NCBI GenBank assembly: GCA_937905825.1
Contig: CALCXM010000095.1
Span: 1-64,000 of the forward strand
Length of the DNA: 64,000 bases
Reading direction: 5' to 3'
Source: an uncultured bacterium
GTDB lineage: Bacteria > Planctomycetota > UBA1135 > GCA-002686595
The notes under the pieces were generated by a model. The model made no database searches. It worked only from the letters and a program-made list of their open reading frames with translations, and was not told where the DNA came from. The translations under genes and the position numbers were made by a program. Below, piece after piece: positions 33,473 through 42,366 of the stretch. Position 1 is the first letter of the stretch. Each line of letters begins with the position of its first letter.

Positions 33473-34543
33473 ATGCAGCCGGGGGTTGACGGCCAGCACG
33501 GGGGCGCGCGTCTCTGCGTGCTCCTGCATCCACGGGCCGCTGGCAGCACGCCGTTGAGCGTGGAGTTCTATCACGCCTATCCGGTTGTTTCTGCGCTCGA
33601 TAGCAAGGGGGTTCTAGAGCAGCTTAGGACCGCCGGCTACACCCATTGCCTCCTCCTGCGTCCGGGAACAAGCGCCTGGCGCGAGACCATTGACTCCTTT
33701 GAGAAGGCCATCGCGCAGGACGAAGAGCACTTGCTCGTCGGAGTCTACGCGGGAGACGTCGCCCCGCGCCGAACGCGTTGGGGTGTGCGCTTCGCAACCG
33801 GGTTCAAGTTGAAGGAGCCCGACGCGCACCAACGGGTCTATCCGCTTTTGCAAATGGCGGACCTTTCCTTGCCTGACCTGAGGGAAACATTCGCGCGCGA
33901 CTCTCTGCTCCCCTTGAGTCGCGCGGGTGTCCAGGCGGTGGAGGTGCCCCTGCCCGGATCTCGTCCCGCCGAGCAGTCCGTGGTGCGTCCAGCCTTTTCA
34001 TTCCGGCGCCTTCAACGGGGAATCTATGCGACATTCGTTCCGCTCTTCTTGCCGCCAGCCTTTTTGGAACTCACGGGCCGTCGCAGCTTTCGAGCTCTGC
34101 CCTTTCGCCAGCAAGTGCGTGAAGGGTTGCAGGAATTGCTTCTGCGCGAACCCGGTTCCAACGCCCGGATCGGTGGCTCTGCAGGCTTTGGCTTCTTCAT
34201 GGCGCTGATTCCGCTGTGGGGTTATCAGATCCTCTTGACGGTGCTGCTCAGCCAACGCTTGGGGTTTTCCAAGACCGTCGCTTTGCTCTGCGCACAGATC
34301 TCCCTGCCGCCCTTGATTCCCTTCATCATGTACGGATCCCTGCTCTTCGGTCGGGTGATTTTGGGTCTAGAGGAAAAGCCGGAGGTCGGTGCACTGGAAT
34401 TGGCTCCGGAAGATTTTTGGCCATGGTTCCTCGGTAGCTGGGTGCTTGCGGCAAGCGTAGGCCTGGTGGGGGGGCTTCTAGTTTGGATCCTTGCTTCGCT
34501 GCTTCGCCGTTCGGGAGAGGGGACCGTACAATCGTCCCCATGA
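33473..34543 (+). CDS. DUF2062 membrane protein with degenerate glycosyltransferase-2 remnant
   Basis: 356 residues. Residues about 35-130 resemble the second half of a family-2 glycosyltransferase: VVSALDSKGVLEQLRTAGYTHCLLLRP occupies the place of a DADGQH strand, VGVYAGDVAPRRTRWGVRFATGF the helix after it, and HQRVYPL the GFRVYPL-type acceptor element. The nucleotide-binding first half and the DxD motif are missing. Residues about 180-350 are a DUF2062 domain with several hydrophobic helices (GFGFFMALIPLWGYQILLTVLLSQ, LPPLIPFIMYGSLLFGRVILG). GT2-DUF2062 fusions are known; here the enzymatic part appears decayed. The stop overlaps the next start (ATGA), indicating translational coupling. Confidence 0.65.
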   Translation: MQPGVDGQHGGARLCVLLHPRAAGSTPLSVEFYHAYPVVSALDSKGVLEQLRTAGYTHCLLLRPGTSAWRETIDSFEKAIAQDEEHLLVGVYAGDVAPRRTRWGVRFATGFKLKEPDAHQRVYPLLQMADLSLPDLRETFARDSLLPLSRAGVQAVEVPLPGSRPAEQSVVRPAFSFRRLQRGIYATFVPLFLPPAFLELTGRRSFRALPFRQQVREGLQELLLREPGSNARIGGSAGFGFFMALIPLWGYQILLTVLLSQRLGFSKTVALLCAQISLPPLIPFIMYGSLLFGRVILGLEEKPEVGALELAPEDFWPWFLGSWVLAASVGLVGGLLVWILASLLRRSGEGTVQSSP

Positions 34544-34872
34544 AGCAACCCGAGACCGTCATCGCTCTGTACAAGCCGAAGCCCGGACGTGAAGAAGCCC
34601 TGTTGAAACTGGTGCGGACCCACGTGCCCCGATTGCGCGAGCTGGGGCTCGCCACGCAGATGGAACCGGTGTTGCTGCGCAGTACAAAGGACGGCACCTT
34701 GCTCGAGATCTTTGACTGGGTGGACAAGGCAGCTGTGGAAGCCGCGCACTCCAATCCTGAGGTTGGAGCCATGTGGACCCTCTTCGGCAATCTCTGCGAC
34801 TTCACGTCCCTCGGGGATCTGGAAGAGTCCAAGGTTCCCTTCCCGCACTTCGAACGAGTCCCGCTCAACTAG
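34540..34872 (+). CDS. Small dimeric alpha/beta-barrel protein
   Basis: 110 residues from the ATG at 34540, which overlaps the stop of the DUF2062 gene by four bases (ATGA). The pattern strand (ETVIALYKPKPG), helix (REEALLKLVRTHVPRLRELGL), strand (EPVLLRSTKDGTLLEIFDW), helix (DKAAVEAAHSNPEVGAMWTLFGNLC) is that of the ferredoxin-like dimeric alpha/beta-barrel group (antibiotic-biosynthesis-monooxygenase-like). No cofactor residues can be read from the sequence, so the reaction is unknown. It probably functions with or is merely co-expressed with its neighbours. Confidence 0.65.
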   Translation: MKQPETVIALYKPKPGREEALLKLVRTHVPRLRELGLATQMEPVLLRSTKDGTLLEIFDWVDKAAVEAAHSNPEVGAMWTLFGNLCDFTSLGDLEESKVPFPHFERVPLN

Positions 34873-34890
34873 CCCGCCCGTTCGTTTCGA

Positions 34891-36414
34891 ATGCAGCTTC
34901 GACCTTATCAGCAGCAGGCCTTGGAAGCGGTGCGCGCCGCCTACAAGCGCAAGCACCGACGTGTGCTGGTGGTGATGCCAACGGGCACGGGCAAGACGGT
35001 GCTCTTTGCAGAGATTTCGCGGCTGGCCAAGGGGCCCGTATTGGTGCTTGCCCATCGCCAAGAGTTGGTGGAGCAAGCCCGCGACAAGATCTCGGTTTGG
35101 TGCGACGACGTGGTCGCCGTGGAGATGGCCGACCGCCGAGAGTTGACACGGCCCGCTGGCGAGCGACCGAAGATCGCCGTGGCGAGCATTCAAACCCTCC
35201 AGCGCCGCCTGCGCGACATTCCCCGGGACGCCTTCCGCATCGTCGTGATCGACGAAGCCCACCACTCCACGGCGGACTCCTTTCGTGCGGTGATCGAGCA
35301 CTTTCACGCGCACATCCTGGGGGTGACCGCCACACCCGATCGTAGCGATGGAGCGAAGCTCGGTGAGATCTTCACGGAGGTCGCGTTCGACTACGACATG
35401 CTGGCCGCGACCGAAGCGGGTTGGTTGGCGCCTATCAAATCCTTTCTCGTGAAGACCAAGGCGGACTTCAGCGGCATCCGCAAGATCGCCGGGGAGTTGG
35501 CCACCAAGGACGTCGAGCAGGTCCTGACCCAGGACCTGCACCTGGTGGAGATGGCCCAGCCGATCCTGCGTGAACGGGGCCAGCGTCCGGCAATCGTGTT
35601 CGCGGCATCCGTCGCCCACTCGAAGGCCCTGGCGCGCGTGCTTTGCGAACTGAGTGGTCAGCGAAACTTCGCCGTTTCCCTCGACGGCACCCATAAGCTG
35701 GAAGACCGGGCAAAGGTCATCACTCGCTTCCGCCGCGGCGAGATTCAAGCGCTCGTGAACTGCTCCCTGTTCACGGAAGGCTTCGACGTGCCCGAGATCG
35801 CATTGGTGGCGATTGCGCGCCCAGTTCTCTCGCGCTCTTTCTACGCCCAAATGGTGGGGCGCGGAACTCGCATTGCACCGGGCAAGGAGGATCTCTTGGT
35901 GCTCGACTTCGTGCCGGCCAACTGTCGGCACGCGTTGGTGCAGGCGGTCGACATCTTTGGTCGCGACAAGGAAGATGTGGTGGAACGCGCGAAGCTCATC
36001 GCGGCTCAAGCGAGTGAAGAAGGGCAAGCCATCGCCCTCGAAAAAGCCCTGGAGTTGGCACGCCAGGAACAGGAAGCGCAAGAAGCCGACGTGGTCTATC
36101 AGTTGCTTCGCCGAGATCCCTACGCCGCAGTCGGAGTCGATCTAGAGCACTTCCGCAATCGGCCCCGGCGTGGTGGCAACCCGACGGAAGCGCAGCTCAA
36201 GTCCGTGCAGAAGTCGGGCCTGCCCTCCAAATTGCTCGATGGCTATTCCGCTTCCCAGGTGGACGAGCTGCGCGAGCACCTGCTCGAGCGCAAGGCGGTC
36301 GGGCTGTGTACACCCAAGCAAGCGAAGAAGCTACTCGCCCTCGGGTTGGATCCCCGGGACATGTACTACGACGAAGCCAAGGAAGTCCTGCGGGAAGCGA
36401 AAGGGGCGCGCTAG
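34891..36414 (+). CDS. SF2 DEAD/DEAH-type helicase, RadD-like
   Basis: 507 residues. Superfamily-2 motifs in order: Q-like start LRPYQQQALEAV, Walker A MPTGTGKT, motif Ia VLAHRQELVEQA, motif II DEAHH, motif III GVTATPDR, then the second RecA fold with IVFAASVAHSKAL, motif V NCSLFTEGFDVPEI and motif VI QMVGRGTRI. The C-terminus (about 410-507) is helical and contains LKSVQKSGLPSKLLDGYSASQVDELREHL, reminiscent of RadD/YejH. RadD-type proteins are DNA-dependent ATPases helping recombination repair; I am sure of the helicase superfamily but not of the subgroup. It starts 18 bases after the small barrel protein gene. Confidence 0.85.
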   Translation: MQLRPYQQQALEAVRAAYKRKHRRVLVVMPTGTGKTVLFAEISRLAKGPVLVLAHRQELVEQARDKISVWCDDVVAVEMADRRELTRPAGERPKIAVASIQTLQRRLRDIPRDAFRIVVIDEAHHSTADSFRAVIEHFHAHILGVTATPDRSDGAKLGEIFTEVAFDYDMLAATEAGWLAPIKSFLVKTKADFSGIRKIAGELATKDVEQVLTQDLHLVEMAQPILRERGQRPAIVFAASVAHSKALARVLCELSGQRNFAVSLDGTHKLEDRAKVITRFRRGEIQALVNCSLFTEGFDVPEIALVAIARPVLSRSFYAQMVGRGTRIAPGKEDLLVLDFVPANCRHALVQAVDIFGRDKEDVVERAKLIAAQASEEGQAIALEKALELARQEQEAQEADVVYQLLRRDPYAAVGVDLEHFRNRPRRGGNPTEAQLKSVQKSGLPSKLLDGYSASQVDELREHLLERKAVGLCTPKQAKKLLALGLDPRDMYYDEAKEVLREAKGAR

Positions 36415-36432
36415 GGGCGCCGCGTCCCCGAC

Positions 36433-37857
36433 CTACGCGCTTTGGATGCGGGCCAGCAGCGCGCGCAAGTCCTCAGAGTTCGTCTGTGGATTGCTCGCCA
36501 CCAAACGGAAGGTGGCGGCGCCATCGAGAGTCGCGTAGTTCACCAGGAACGAGCCCTCGTTGGCCATGATGGCTCGAATGCGCAGGGTCGCTTCATGCTC
36601 GCAGCGGTCGCGCGCTTGCCCTTTGAGCTCGCGCTGCTCCTCGGGCAGATAGCGGAAGCAAACATTGGTGCTTTCCTGTTCGCGAATGAGTCGGAAGCCC
36701 GGCGTGCTACGCACCATCTCGCGGAACTCTTCGGCCAACTCGAACAGATGGTCGACGCGCTGCTCGTAGCCTTCATCCCCAAGCGCTTGCCAGGAGAACC
36801 AAAGCTTGAGAGCGTCCACTCGGCGTCCGCATTGCAGGGAGCGATCGCCCAAATCCCAATCCGCCTCGGCGTCCGCGTGAAAGAGGTAGTCGGCGTTCAT
36901 GCCGAGAGTCGCGACCAGGGCACCGGGCTGCTTCATCAAGAGCGCCGCGCAAGAAAGGGGAACGCCCATCATCTTGTGCGGGTTCCACGTGACCGAGTCT
37001 GCGCGCTCAATGCCCTTGAGTAATTGCCGATGCTTGGCGCTGAAGAGCACGCTGCCCCCGTAGGATCCGTCCACGTGCAACCAGAGGTCGTGCTGCTTGG
37101 CGATGTCCGCGATGGCGTCCACGGGATCGAATGCGCCGGGAACAGTGGTCCCAGCGGTGGCAGCCACCATGAAGGGGCGCTTGCCGGCGCGAATGGCTTC
37201 TTCGACAAGGGCTTCGAGTTCGGCGGGAAGCATGCGGCCCACGTCGTCCGTGGGCACCTCGATGCAGCCTGACGTGCCGATGCCCGCGACCATGGCGCTG
37301 CGCGCGATCGAGTAGTGTGCCTCCGCCGAGACGAACATCACTGGTTGATCATCGGGGCGCAACCCGTCGTGCTTGACATGCGGGAAATAGTGGTGGCGCG
37401 CCGTTAGCATTGCCATCAGGTTCGCGATCGAGCCGCCGGGGGCGAACACCCCTTCGCCACATTCGAACCCCACGTATTCGGACATGCGCTTGAGCAGGGC
37501 CAGTTCCACCACCGTCCCCACGGGGGCGGCTTCGTAGGTGTACATGGACGTGTTGGTCAGGGCGCAGATCCACTCGCCCAAGATGCCGGGCGCGTCATGA
37601 CCGCCGAAGAGCTGGTTGAGGAAGCGCGGATGGCCTGTGGCGACGCTGTAGTGCAGGGTTTTCCGTGCGAGCTCCAGCGCGGCGTCCATGCCCTGCCCCT
37701 TGGCGGGGAGCTCTAGCCCGAGGGATTCTTGCAGCTCCAGCGGGCTGAGGCGATGCACCACGGGCCCGGATCGGTTCGAGTTGCGGTCCAGAGCACTCGC
37801 AGCGAGACCTGCGGCTTCCGCGAATAGGCTCGCGACGTCTGTGAGAGTTTCGGTCAT
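36433..37857 (-). CDS. PLP-dependent group II amino-acid decarboxylase
   Basis: 474 residues from the ATG at 37857; the longer frame adds 15 residues not expected in the family. The pyridoxal-phosphate Lys is in VTWNPHKMMGVPLSC, the classical NPHK motif of group II decarboxylases. HVDGSYGG contains the Asp that binds the pyridine nitrogen. FVSAEAHYSI holds the stacking His, and FAPGGSIANLMAM is the phosphate-binding region. The closest groups are glutamate decarboxylase and cysteine-sulfinate/aspartate decarboxylase. The sequence LNQLFGGHDAPGILGEWICALTNTSMYTYE fits cysteine-sulfinate/glutamate decarboxylase-like enzymes, but the substrate cannot be fixed. It is divergent from the ABC exporter operon. 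Confidence 0.88.
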   Translation of the reverse strand: MTETLTDVASLFAEAAGLAASALDRNSNRSGPVVHRLSPLELQESLGLELPAKGQGMDAALELARKTLHYSVATGHPRFLNQLFGGHDAPGILGEWICALTNTSMYTYEAAPVGTVVELALLKRMSEYVGFECGEGVFAPGGSIANLMAMLTARHHYFPHVKHDGLRPDDQPVMFVSAEAHYSIARSAMVAGIGTSGCIEVPTDDVGRMLPAELEALVEEAIRAGKRPFMVAATAGTTVPGAFDPVDAIADIAKQHDLWLHVDGSYGGSVLFSAKHRQLLKGIERADSVTWNPHKMMGVPLSCAALLMKQPGALVATLGMNADYLFHADAEADWDLGDRSLQCGRRVDALKLWFSWQALGDEGYEQRVDHLFELAEEFREMVRSTPGFRLIREQESTNVCFRYLPEEQRELKGQARDRCEHEATLRIRAIMANEGSFLVNYATLDGAATFRLVASNPQTNSEDLRALLARIQSA

Positions 37858-37994
37858 TGTCTTGGGTAGGGCCCGCCCTTCCGCATACTTTCGCAGGAGC
37901 ACCTAGGGTGGTGACCGATTTCTTCGGAGTGGTGCGAAGGAACGACGGCGCGGAGGCCACTACTGCGGAAGACACATAAGTTATCCCTACTGAG

Positions 37995-38924
37995 ATGATC
38001 AAGATCCACGACCTTAAAAAAACCTACGGGGACCAAACGGCCCTCAAAGGAATCTCTCTGTCCGCCGAGGGAGGGGCGATCTACGGACTTCTGGGCCCTA
38101 ACGGGGCCGGCAAGTCGACCACAATCGGCTGTCTTTCCGGGCTGATCGAACCCACCGCTGGCTCCGCCGAAATCGCCGGCCACGACGTGAAAACGGATCC
38201 CATTGCGGCCAAGTCCGTGCTCGGAGTGGTTCCCCAGGAATTGGCCCTCTACGACGATTTGAGCGCGCCGGACAACCTGCGCTACTGGGGAGCCGCCTAC
38301 GGCCTGCGTGGCAAGGCCCTTGAGGGCCGCGTTCAGGAAGTCCTGGCTCGCATCGAGCTGGCGGATCGGGCAAAGGAGCCGGTCAAGAACTTCAGTGGGG
38401 GCATGCAGCGGCGTTTGAACTTCGGCTGCGCCATCGTCCATCGTCCCAAGGTGCTGCTCTTGGATGAGCCGACCGTCGGGGTCGATCCGCAGAGCCGGCG
38501 TAAGTTGCTGGAGCTGGTGCGTGAGCTGGCGGCAGAGGGAACTTGCGTGCTCTACACGACGCACTACATGGAGGAGGCCCAAGAGCTTTGCGATCGCTTG
38601 GCGGTGATCGATCACGGTTCCTTGATTGCAGAGGGCACCTTGGAGGAGCTGCGCGATCGAGTGGGTGGGCGGGATCTGCTGCGCCTGCGAGGATCCTTCC
38701 GCGCCGACGAGGTACCAGCAGCCCTCGCCGGCTTTGAAGGAATCGAGATCTTGAACAGCGACGAGGAGAGCTTGTTGCTCTCCATGCCGGGAGCCTCGCG
38801 CCAGCTGCCCGCCGTGTTCAGCGCACTTGGGGACGCGAACATGTCCGTGGCCGAGACCACCTTGACCCAGCCGAACTTGGAGAGCCTCTTCATCCAGTTG
38901 ACTGGTCGGGACCTGCGCGAATGA
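37995..38924 (+). CDS. ABC-2 exporter ATP-binding protein
   Basis: 309 residues. Walker A GPNGAGKSTT, Q-loop GVVPQELALYDDL, signature FSGGMQRRLNF, Walker B VLLLDEPTVGVD and H-loop YTTHYMEEAQEL are all present. Residues about 215-309 form the C-terminal accessory region seen in drug- or sodium-type ABC-2 exporters. It supplies ATP hydrolysis for the two membrane proteins that follow. The stop overlaps the next start by four bases (ATGA). First gene of a four-gene operon, with a 137-base divergent promoter region shared with the decarboxylase gene. Confidence 0.92.
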   Translation: MIKIHDLKKTYGDQTALKGISLSAEGGAIYGLLGPNGAGKSTTIGCLSGLIEPTAGSAEIAGHDVKTDPIAAKSVLGVVPQELALYDDLSAPDNLRYWGAAYGLRGKALEGRVQEVLARIELADRAKEPVKNFSGGMQRRLNFGCAIVHRPKVLLLDEPTVGVDPQSRRKLLELVRELAAEGTCVLYTTHYMEEAQELCDRLAVIDHGSLIAEGTLEELRDRVGGRDLLRLRGSFRADEVPAALAGFEGIEILNSDEESLLLSMPGASRQLPAVFSALGDANMSVAETTLTQPNLESLFIQLTGRDLRE

Positions 38925-40171
38925 GCCTCCCTTTCTTTCTCGTTTCGGCACGCAAGGACTTCAGGCGTCGGCTCGCGGATCCCTTGGCCATGATGAGCTG
39001 GCTTGGAATTCCAGTGGTGATTGGTGGGTTGCTAAGCCTTGTGATGGGCGGCGGCGGTGGCGTAACGCCCAAGGCGAAACTACTGCTGGTGGACCAGGAT
39101 GATTCGTTCGTGAGTCAAGCCTTAGCAAGTTTCGCCTCTGGCGGCGGAGAAAACTCGATGATCGAGTTGGTGCCCTTGGAATTCGATGAAGCCCGGGCGC
39201 GCATCGACTCCGGGGATGGTTCGGGGTTGCTTGTGATCCCAGAAGGCTTTGGTCAGGCGATCATGGAAGACGAGCCCACTCAACTGCACCTGTTGACCAA
39301 TCCCGCTCACCGAATTTTGCCGCGCATTCTGGAAGAGGGCCTCGAGATGCTGGTGGAGGCAACGTTCTATGGACAACAGCTCCTAGGCGACCAGTTGAAG
39401 TTGATGTCCAAGGGGCCGGCGGATGGCGACAACTTCTTCGCCAACGCGGTCATCGCAGCCCAGGCCATTTCGATCAACGATCGCATTCAAGCGGTGGAAT
39501 CGACCTTGTTTCCGCCGTTGATTGATTTGGAGGTGGAGGTCGTCACTGACAAAAAGGAGTCCTCCGGTCAGAACCCGATGACCTTGCTCTTTCCGGGCAT
39601 GTTGTTCATGACGATGTTGTTCATCGCCCAGGGCATGAGCGCAGATCTATGGGAGGAGAAGCAGTCCGGTACCTTGCGGCGCATTCAAAGCACGCCCCAG
39701 AGCCTGCACTCCTTCTTCTTGGGCAAGACACTGGCGGCTACCGCAATCGCGTTCGGTGTGACGGGCTTGGGGCTCGCGATGGGGGTGAGTTTGTTCGACT
39801 TCCCCCTTGGCGGATTCTTGCCGGCCCTGTTGTGGGGTGGCTTCAGCGGAGGCGCGCTCGTCCCCTTGTTTCTCTGGGCCCAAAGCCTGGGCTCGACGCA
39901 ACAAGCAGGCAACATGATGACCAGCATGTTGCTCTTCCCGATGATGATGTTGGGCGGCAGCCTCTTCCCGATGGAGTCCATGCCGGACTGGATGGTTGAG
40001 GTCGGCCGTTGGACGCCCAATGGCATGGCCCTGGTGGAGTTCAAGGTGTTGATGACCGGGGCCTTCGATGGCCTCTCTTTGTTGCGAGCGCTGCTCTGTC
40101 TGAGCGGCATGTCGTGCTTGTTCTTCTACCTCAGCGTGCGCCGTACCGTGCGCCACCTCAGCGCAGCCTAG
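38921..40171 (+). CDS. ABC-2 exporter permease (first)
   Basis: 416 residues. One membrane helix at about 20-45 (PLAMMSWLGIPVVIGGLLSLVMG) is followed by an extracytoplasmic domain of about 180 residues (LLLVDQDDSFVSQALASF, GLLVIPEGFGQAIMEDEP). Five further helices lie from about 215 (MTLLFPGMLFMTMLFIAQGMS, FPMMMLGGSLFPMESMPDWM). The layout is that of ABC-2 membrane subunits of the YhaP/NatB type. SGTLRRIQSTPQSLHSFFLGKTL is the cytoplasmic coupling element. Transport cargo is unknown. Translationally coupled to the ATPase gene. Confidence 0.9.
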   Translation: MSLPFFLVSARKDFRRRLADPLAMMSWLGIPVVIGGLLSLVMGGGGGVTPKAKLLLVDQDDSFVSQALASFASGGGENSMIELVPLEFDEARARIDSGDGSGLLVIPEGFGQAIMEDEPTQLHLLTNPAHRILPRILEEGLEMLVEATFYGQQLLGDQLKLMSKGPADGDNFFANAVIAAQAISINDRIQAVESTLFPPLIDLEVEVVTDKKESSGQNPMTLLFPGMLFMTMLFIAQGMSADLWEEKQSGTLRRIQSTPQSLHSFFLGKTLAATAIAFGVTGLGLAMGVSLFDFPLGGFLPALLWGGFSGGALVPLFLWAQSLGSTQQAGNMMTSMLLFPMMMLGGSLFPMESMPDWMVEVGRWTPNGMALVEFKVLMTGAFDGLSLLRALLCLSGMSCLFFYLSVRRTVRHLSAA

Positions 40172-40183
40172 GCGGCACCTCCC

Positions 40184-41350
40184 ATGATTTACAACGCATG
40201 GTTCATCGCCTCCAGGGACTTGAGGCACATGTTGCGACAGCGCGAGACGATCCTCTGGGTCTTCCTGATGCCGTTGCTCTTCTTCTTTTTCATCGGCACG
40301 ATCACCGGCGGCAGCCAGTCCCCTGGGGCCGCAGAAGAGACGCCCAAATTGCTCGCGGTGCAGGGGCCGGAAGAGGGCGGGTTCTTGTTGGAAGAGCTGT
40401 ACGCCGCGATACGCGCGCAGAACTTTGAGATCGAGTTCGTCGGAGCGGATGTCCTTCCGGATCAGTTTGCACGGCGTCTAGTGATCCCCGAACCCGAGCC
40501 GGGCTTCGCGAGCTTCACAGATTCGGTTCTCGCTGGAAATCAAGCGAAGCTGCAGTTCGTGCGCAACGGCGAAGGCACGGGAACGAACTTGGACAAGGTT
40601 CGATTGAGCCGCGCGATCTACGGGTTGCTTGCGGACTTGGCCGTCTTGCGCGCGGATGGCGAAGAGGTGAACCTCGCAGGGCTGGATACTCTTCAAGCTC
40701 AAGAGCGCAACCTGAGTCTCTTGGTCGAACCGGCGGGCAAGCGCCAGATCATTCCCAGTGGCTACTCCCAGGCGATCCCCGGGACGATGGTTATGTTCAC
40801 CTTGTTGGTGCTCTTGACCTCGGGCGCGACTCTGCTCGTGATCGAGCGTCGGCGCGGGTTGCTGCGGCGTTTGGCCGCCACTCCGATCTCGCGCTCCTCG
40901 ATCGTTCTGGGCAAGTGGATGGGGACCATGGCCCTCGGCCTCGTTCAAATCGGCGCGGCGATGGTGGCGGGCCGCGTGTTTTTTGGCATGGACTGGGGGG
41001 ATGATCTGCCTATGGTGCTAGTCCTGCTTTTATGCTGGGCTGCCTTCTGCACCTCTGCCGCGATCTTCCTGGCCAACCTGATGCGAACTGAACAACAGAT
41101 GAACTCCATCGGAGTGATCACGTCGATCGTCCTGGCCGCCCTCGGGGGTTGCTGGTGGCCGATCGAGATCACTCCCGCTTGGATGCAGACTCTGGGCGGC
41201 AGCTTGCCCACCGGTTGGGCCATGAACGGCATGCATCAACTGATCCACTTCGGCAACGGTCCGAGTTCGGTGCTCGGCTCGATCGCATTGCTCCTGGTGA
41301 GTTCGGTCCTGCTATCGATCGCGAGCGTTCGGATCTTCCGCTACCAATGA
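40184..41350 (+). CDS. ABC-2 exporter permease (second)
   Basis: 388 residues, starting 12 bases after the first permease and built the same way. An N-terminal helix (ILWVFLMPLLFFFFIGTITGG), a large outer domain, and a C-terminal helix bundle (GTMVMFTLLVLLTSGATLLV, IGVITSIVLAALGGCWWPIEI) are visible. The coupling helix RRGLLRRLAATPISRSSIVLGKWMG parallels that of the first permease. Two unequal permeases with one ATPase suggest a heterodimeric membrane domain. The stop overlaps the following PqiA-like start (ATGA). Confidence 0.9.
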   Translation: MIYNAWFIASRDLRHMLRQRETILWVFLMPLLFFFFIGTITGGSQSPGAAEETPKLLAVQGPEEGGFLLEELYAAIRAQNFEIEFVGADVLPDQFARRLVIPEPEPGFASFTDSVLAGNQAKLQFVRNGEGTGTNLDKVRLSRAIYGLLADLAVLRADGEEVNLAGLDTLQAQERNLSLLVEPAGKRQIIPSGYSQAIPGTMVMFTLLVLLTSGATLLVIERRRGLLRRLAATPISRSSIVLGKWMGTMALGLVQIGAAMVAGRVFFGMDWGDDLPMVLVLLLCWAAFCTSAAIFLANLMRTEQQMNSIGVITSIVLAALGGCWWPIEITPAWMQTLGGSLPTGWAMNGMHQLIHFGNGPSSVLGSIALLLVSSVLLSIASVRIFRYQ

Positions 41351-42366
41351 CGGAGTCGCCGGGCACGAAGCAAGGCGAGCTGGACTCGTCAACGGTTCGC
41401 CGTTCCCTGCGTTCGAGTGCTCGAATTCGTTGGCCCTATGAGCTCGCGTTGCTGGTGACTGTGGTTTGCTTGGTGACCGGGCAGAGCTTGGTCGGAGTGA
41501 CGATCATCTCACTCGGCATTCCACCGGACCACTACTCGGTGTTCGGTGGAGTCGCAGACCTTTGGGCCGAGGGCAACCGTCTGCTCGCGGTGATCCTCTT
41601 CAGCTTTTCCGTGGTCTTCCCGGCGCTCAAGTGTTGCGCCCTCGGTTGGATGTGGTTCCGCCCCATGGACCCCCGGCGGCGCGCTGGCCTCGGCCATTGG
41701 TTGAAGCCCTTGGGCAAGTGGTCCATGCTGGACATGTTCGTAGTGGCGGCGCTCGTGGGTGCCGTGCAATTGCGCGGCCCGTTCATCGAACTCGCTACGG
41801 CCAACATCGAACCGGCCGCCTATCTGTTTGCTGGCGCGATCCTCTTGTCCCTCGTGCTGTCCTTTTGGATTGCCCGTTTGGCGGACGACCAGAGTGGGGA
41901 CGAGCACTTCATTCCGAAGCTGGACTTCTCCCTTGTGATCGCTGCTTGGGGCGCTGCCATTTGTCTTGGCGCGGCTTTGACCCAACCGATCTTGCGCGTG
42001 TCGAAGAAGATCTTTTCCCACGTCTACAGTGCCGACTCCGCGGTTGCTGGCCTGCTCAAACACCACGATGAGCCCCTGCTCGTGATCCTTCTGCTGTTCG
42101 TCGTGCTGCTGCCACTGATCTACTTTTTGTGGCTCGGCAGCATGGCCCTCATGCAACGAACGGGCCGCAACGTGGATCGCGCCCTCTCGTACCTAGTGTT
42201 CATCGAACGTTGGGCGATGGTGGACGTGTACTGCCTCGGTGTGCTGCTGGTCTACTTCAAGATCTCCAACTTCGCCAAGGCTGAGATGCTCACGGGCTTT
42301 TGGCTGATCCTGGCCTCGGCCATCCTCTCGATCTACTGCGCCATGCGCGTGCGCCGGGTTTACTGA
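41347..42366 (+). CDS. PqiA-like inner-membrane protein
   Basis: 339 residues from the ATG at 41347, overlapping the permease stop by four bases; the longer frame upstream is a shadow of the permease gene. It resembles paraquat-inducible protein A: a first helix with LLVTVVCLVTGQSLVGVTIISLGI, SVFGGVADLWAEGNRLLAVILFSFSVVFPALKCCALG, then HWLKPLGKWSMLDMFVVAALVGAVQLRG, which carries the conserved K-W-S-M-x-D-x-F motif. There are about eight hydrophobic segments and a second similar half (LVFIERWAMVDVYCLGVLLVYFKIS). PqiA proteins act with MCE-type lipid carriers; no MCE gene is next to it here. The coding end overlaps the convergent RND gene by seven bases. Confidence 0.85.
   Translation: MTESPGTKQGELDSSTVRRSLRSSARIRWPYELALLVTVVCLVTGQSLVGVTIISLGIPPDHYSVFGGVADLWAEGNRLLAVILFSFSVVFPALKCCALGWMWFRPMDPRRRAGLGHWLKPLGKWSMLDMFVVAALVGAVQLRGPFIELATANIEPAAYLFAGAILLSLVLSFWIARLADDQSGDEHFIPKLDFSLVIAAWGAAICLGAALTQPILRVSKKIFSHVYSADSAVAGLLKHHDEPLLVILLLFVVLLPLIYFLWLGSMALMQRTGRNVDRALSYLVFIERWAMVDVYCLGVLLVYFKISNFAKAEMLTGFWLILASAILSIYCAMRVRRVY

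Noticed and set aside
31861-33549. Long minus-strand open frame opposite the HQXXH gene
   Set aside because: His/Gln/Val/Leu-rich antisense shadow; the plus frame has a signal peptide and family motifs.
34225-36081. Long minus-strand open frame opposite the helicase
   Set aside because: Antisense shadow of a gene with all SF2 helicase motifs, a common effect of GC-rich codon use.
41149-41346. N-terminal extension of the PqiA-like frame
   Set aside because: It overlaps the permease gene in another frame; the ATG at 41347 forms the usual ATGA coupling.
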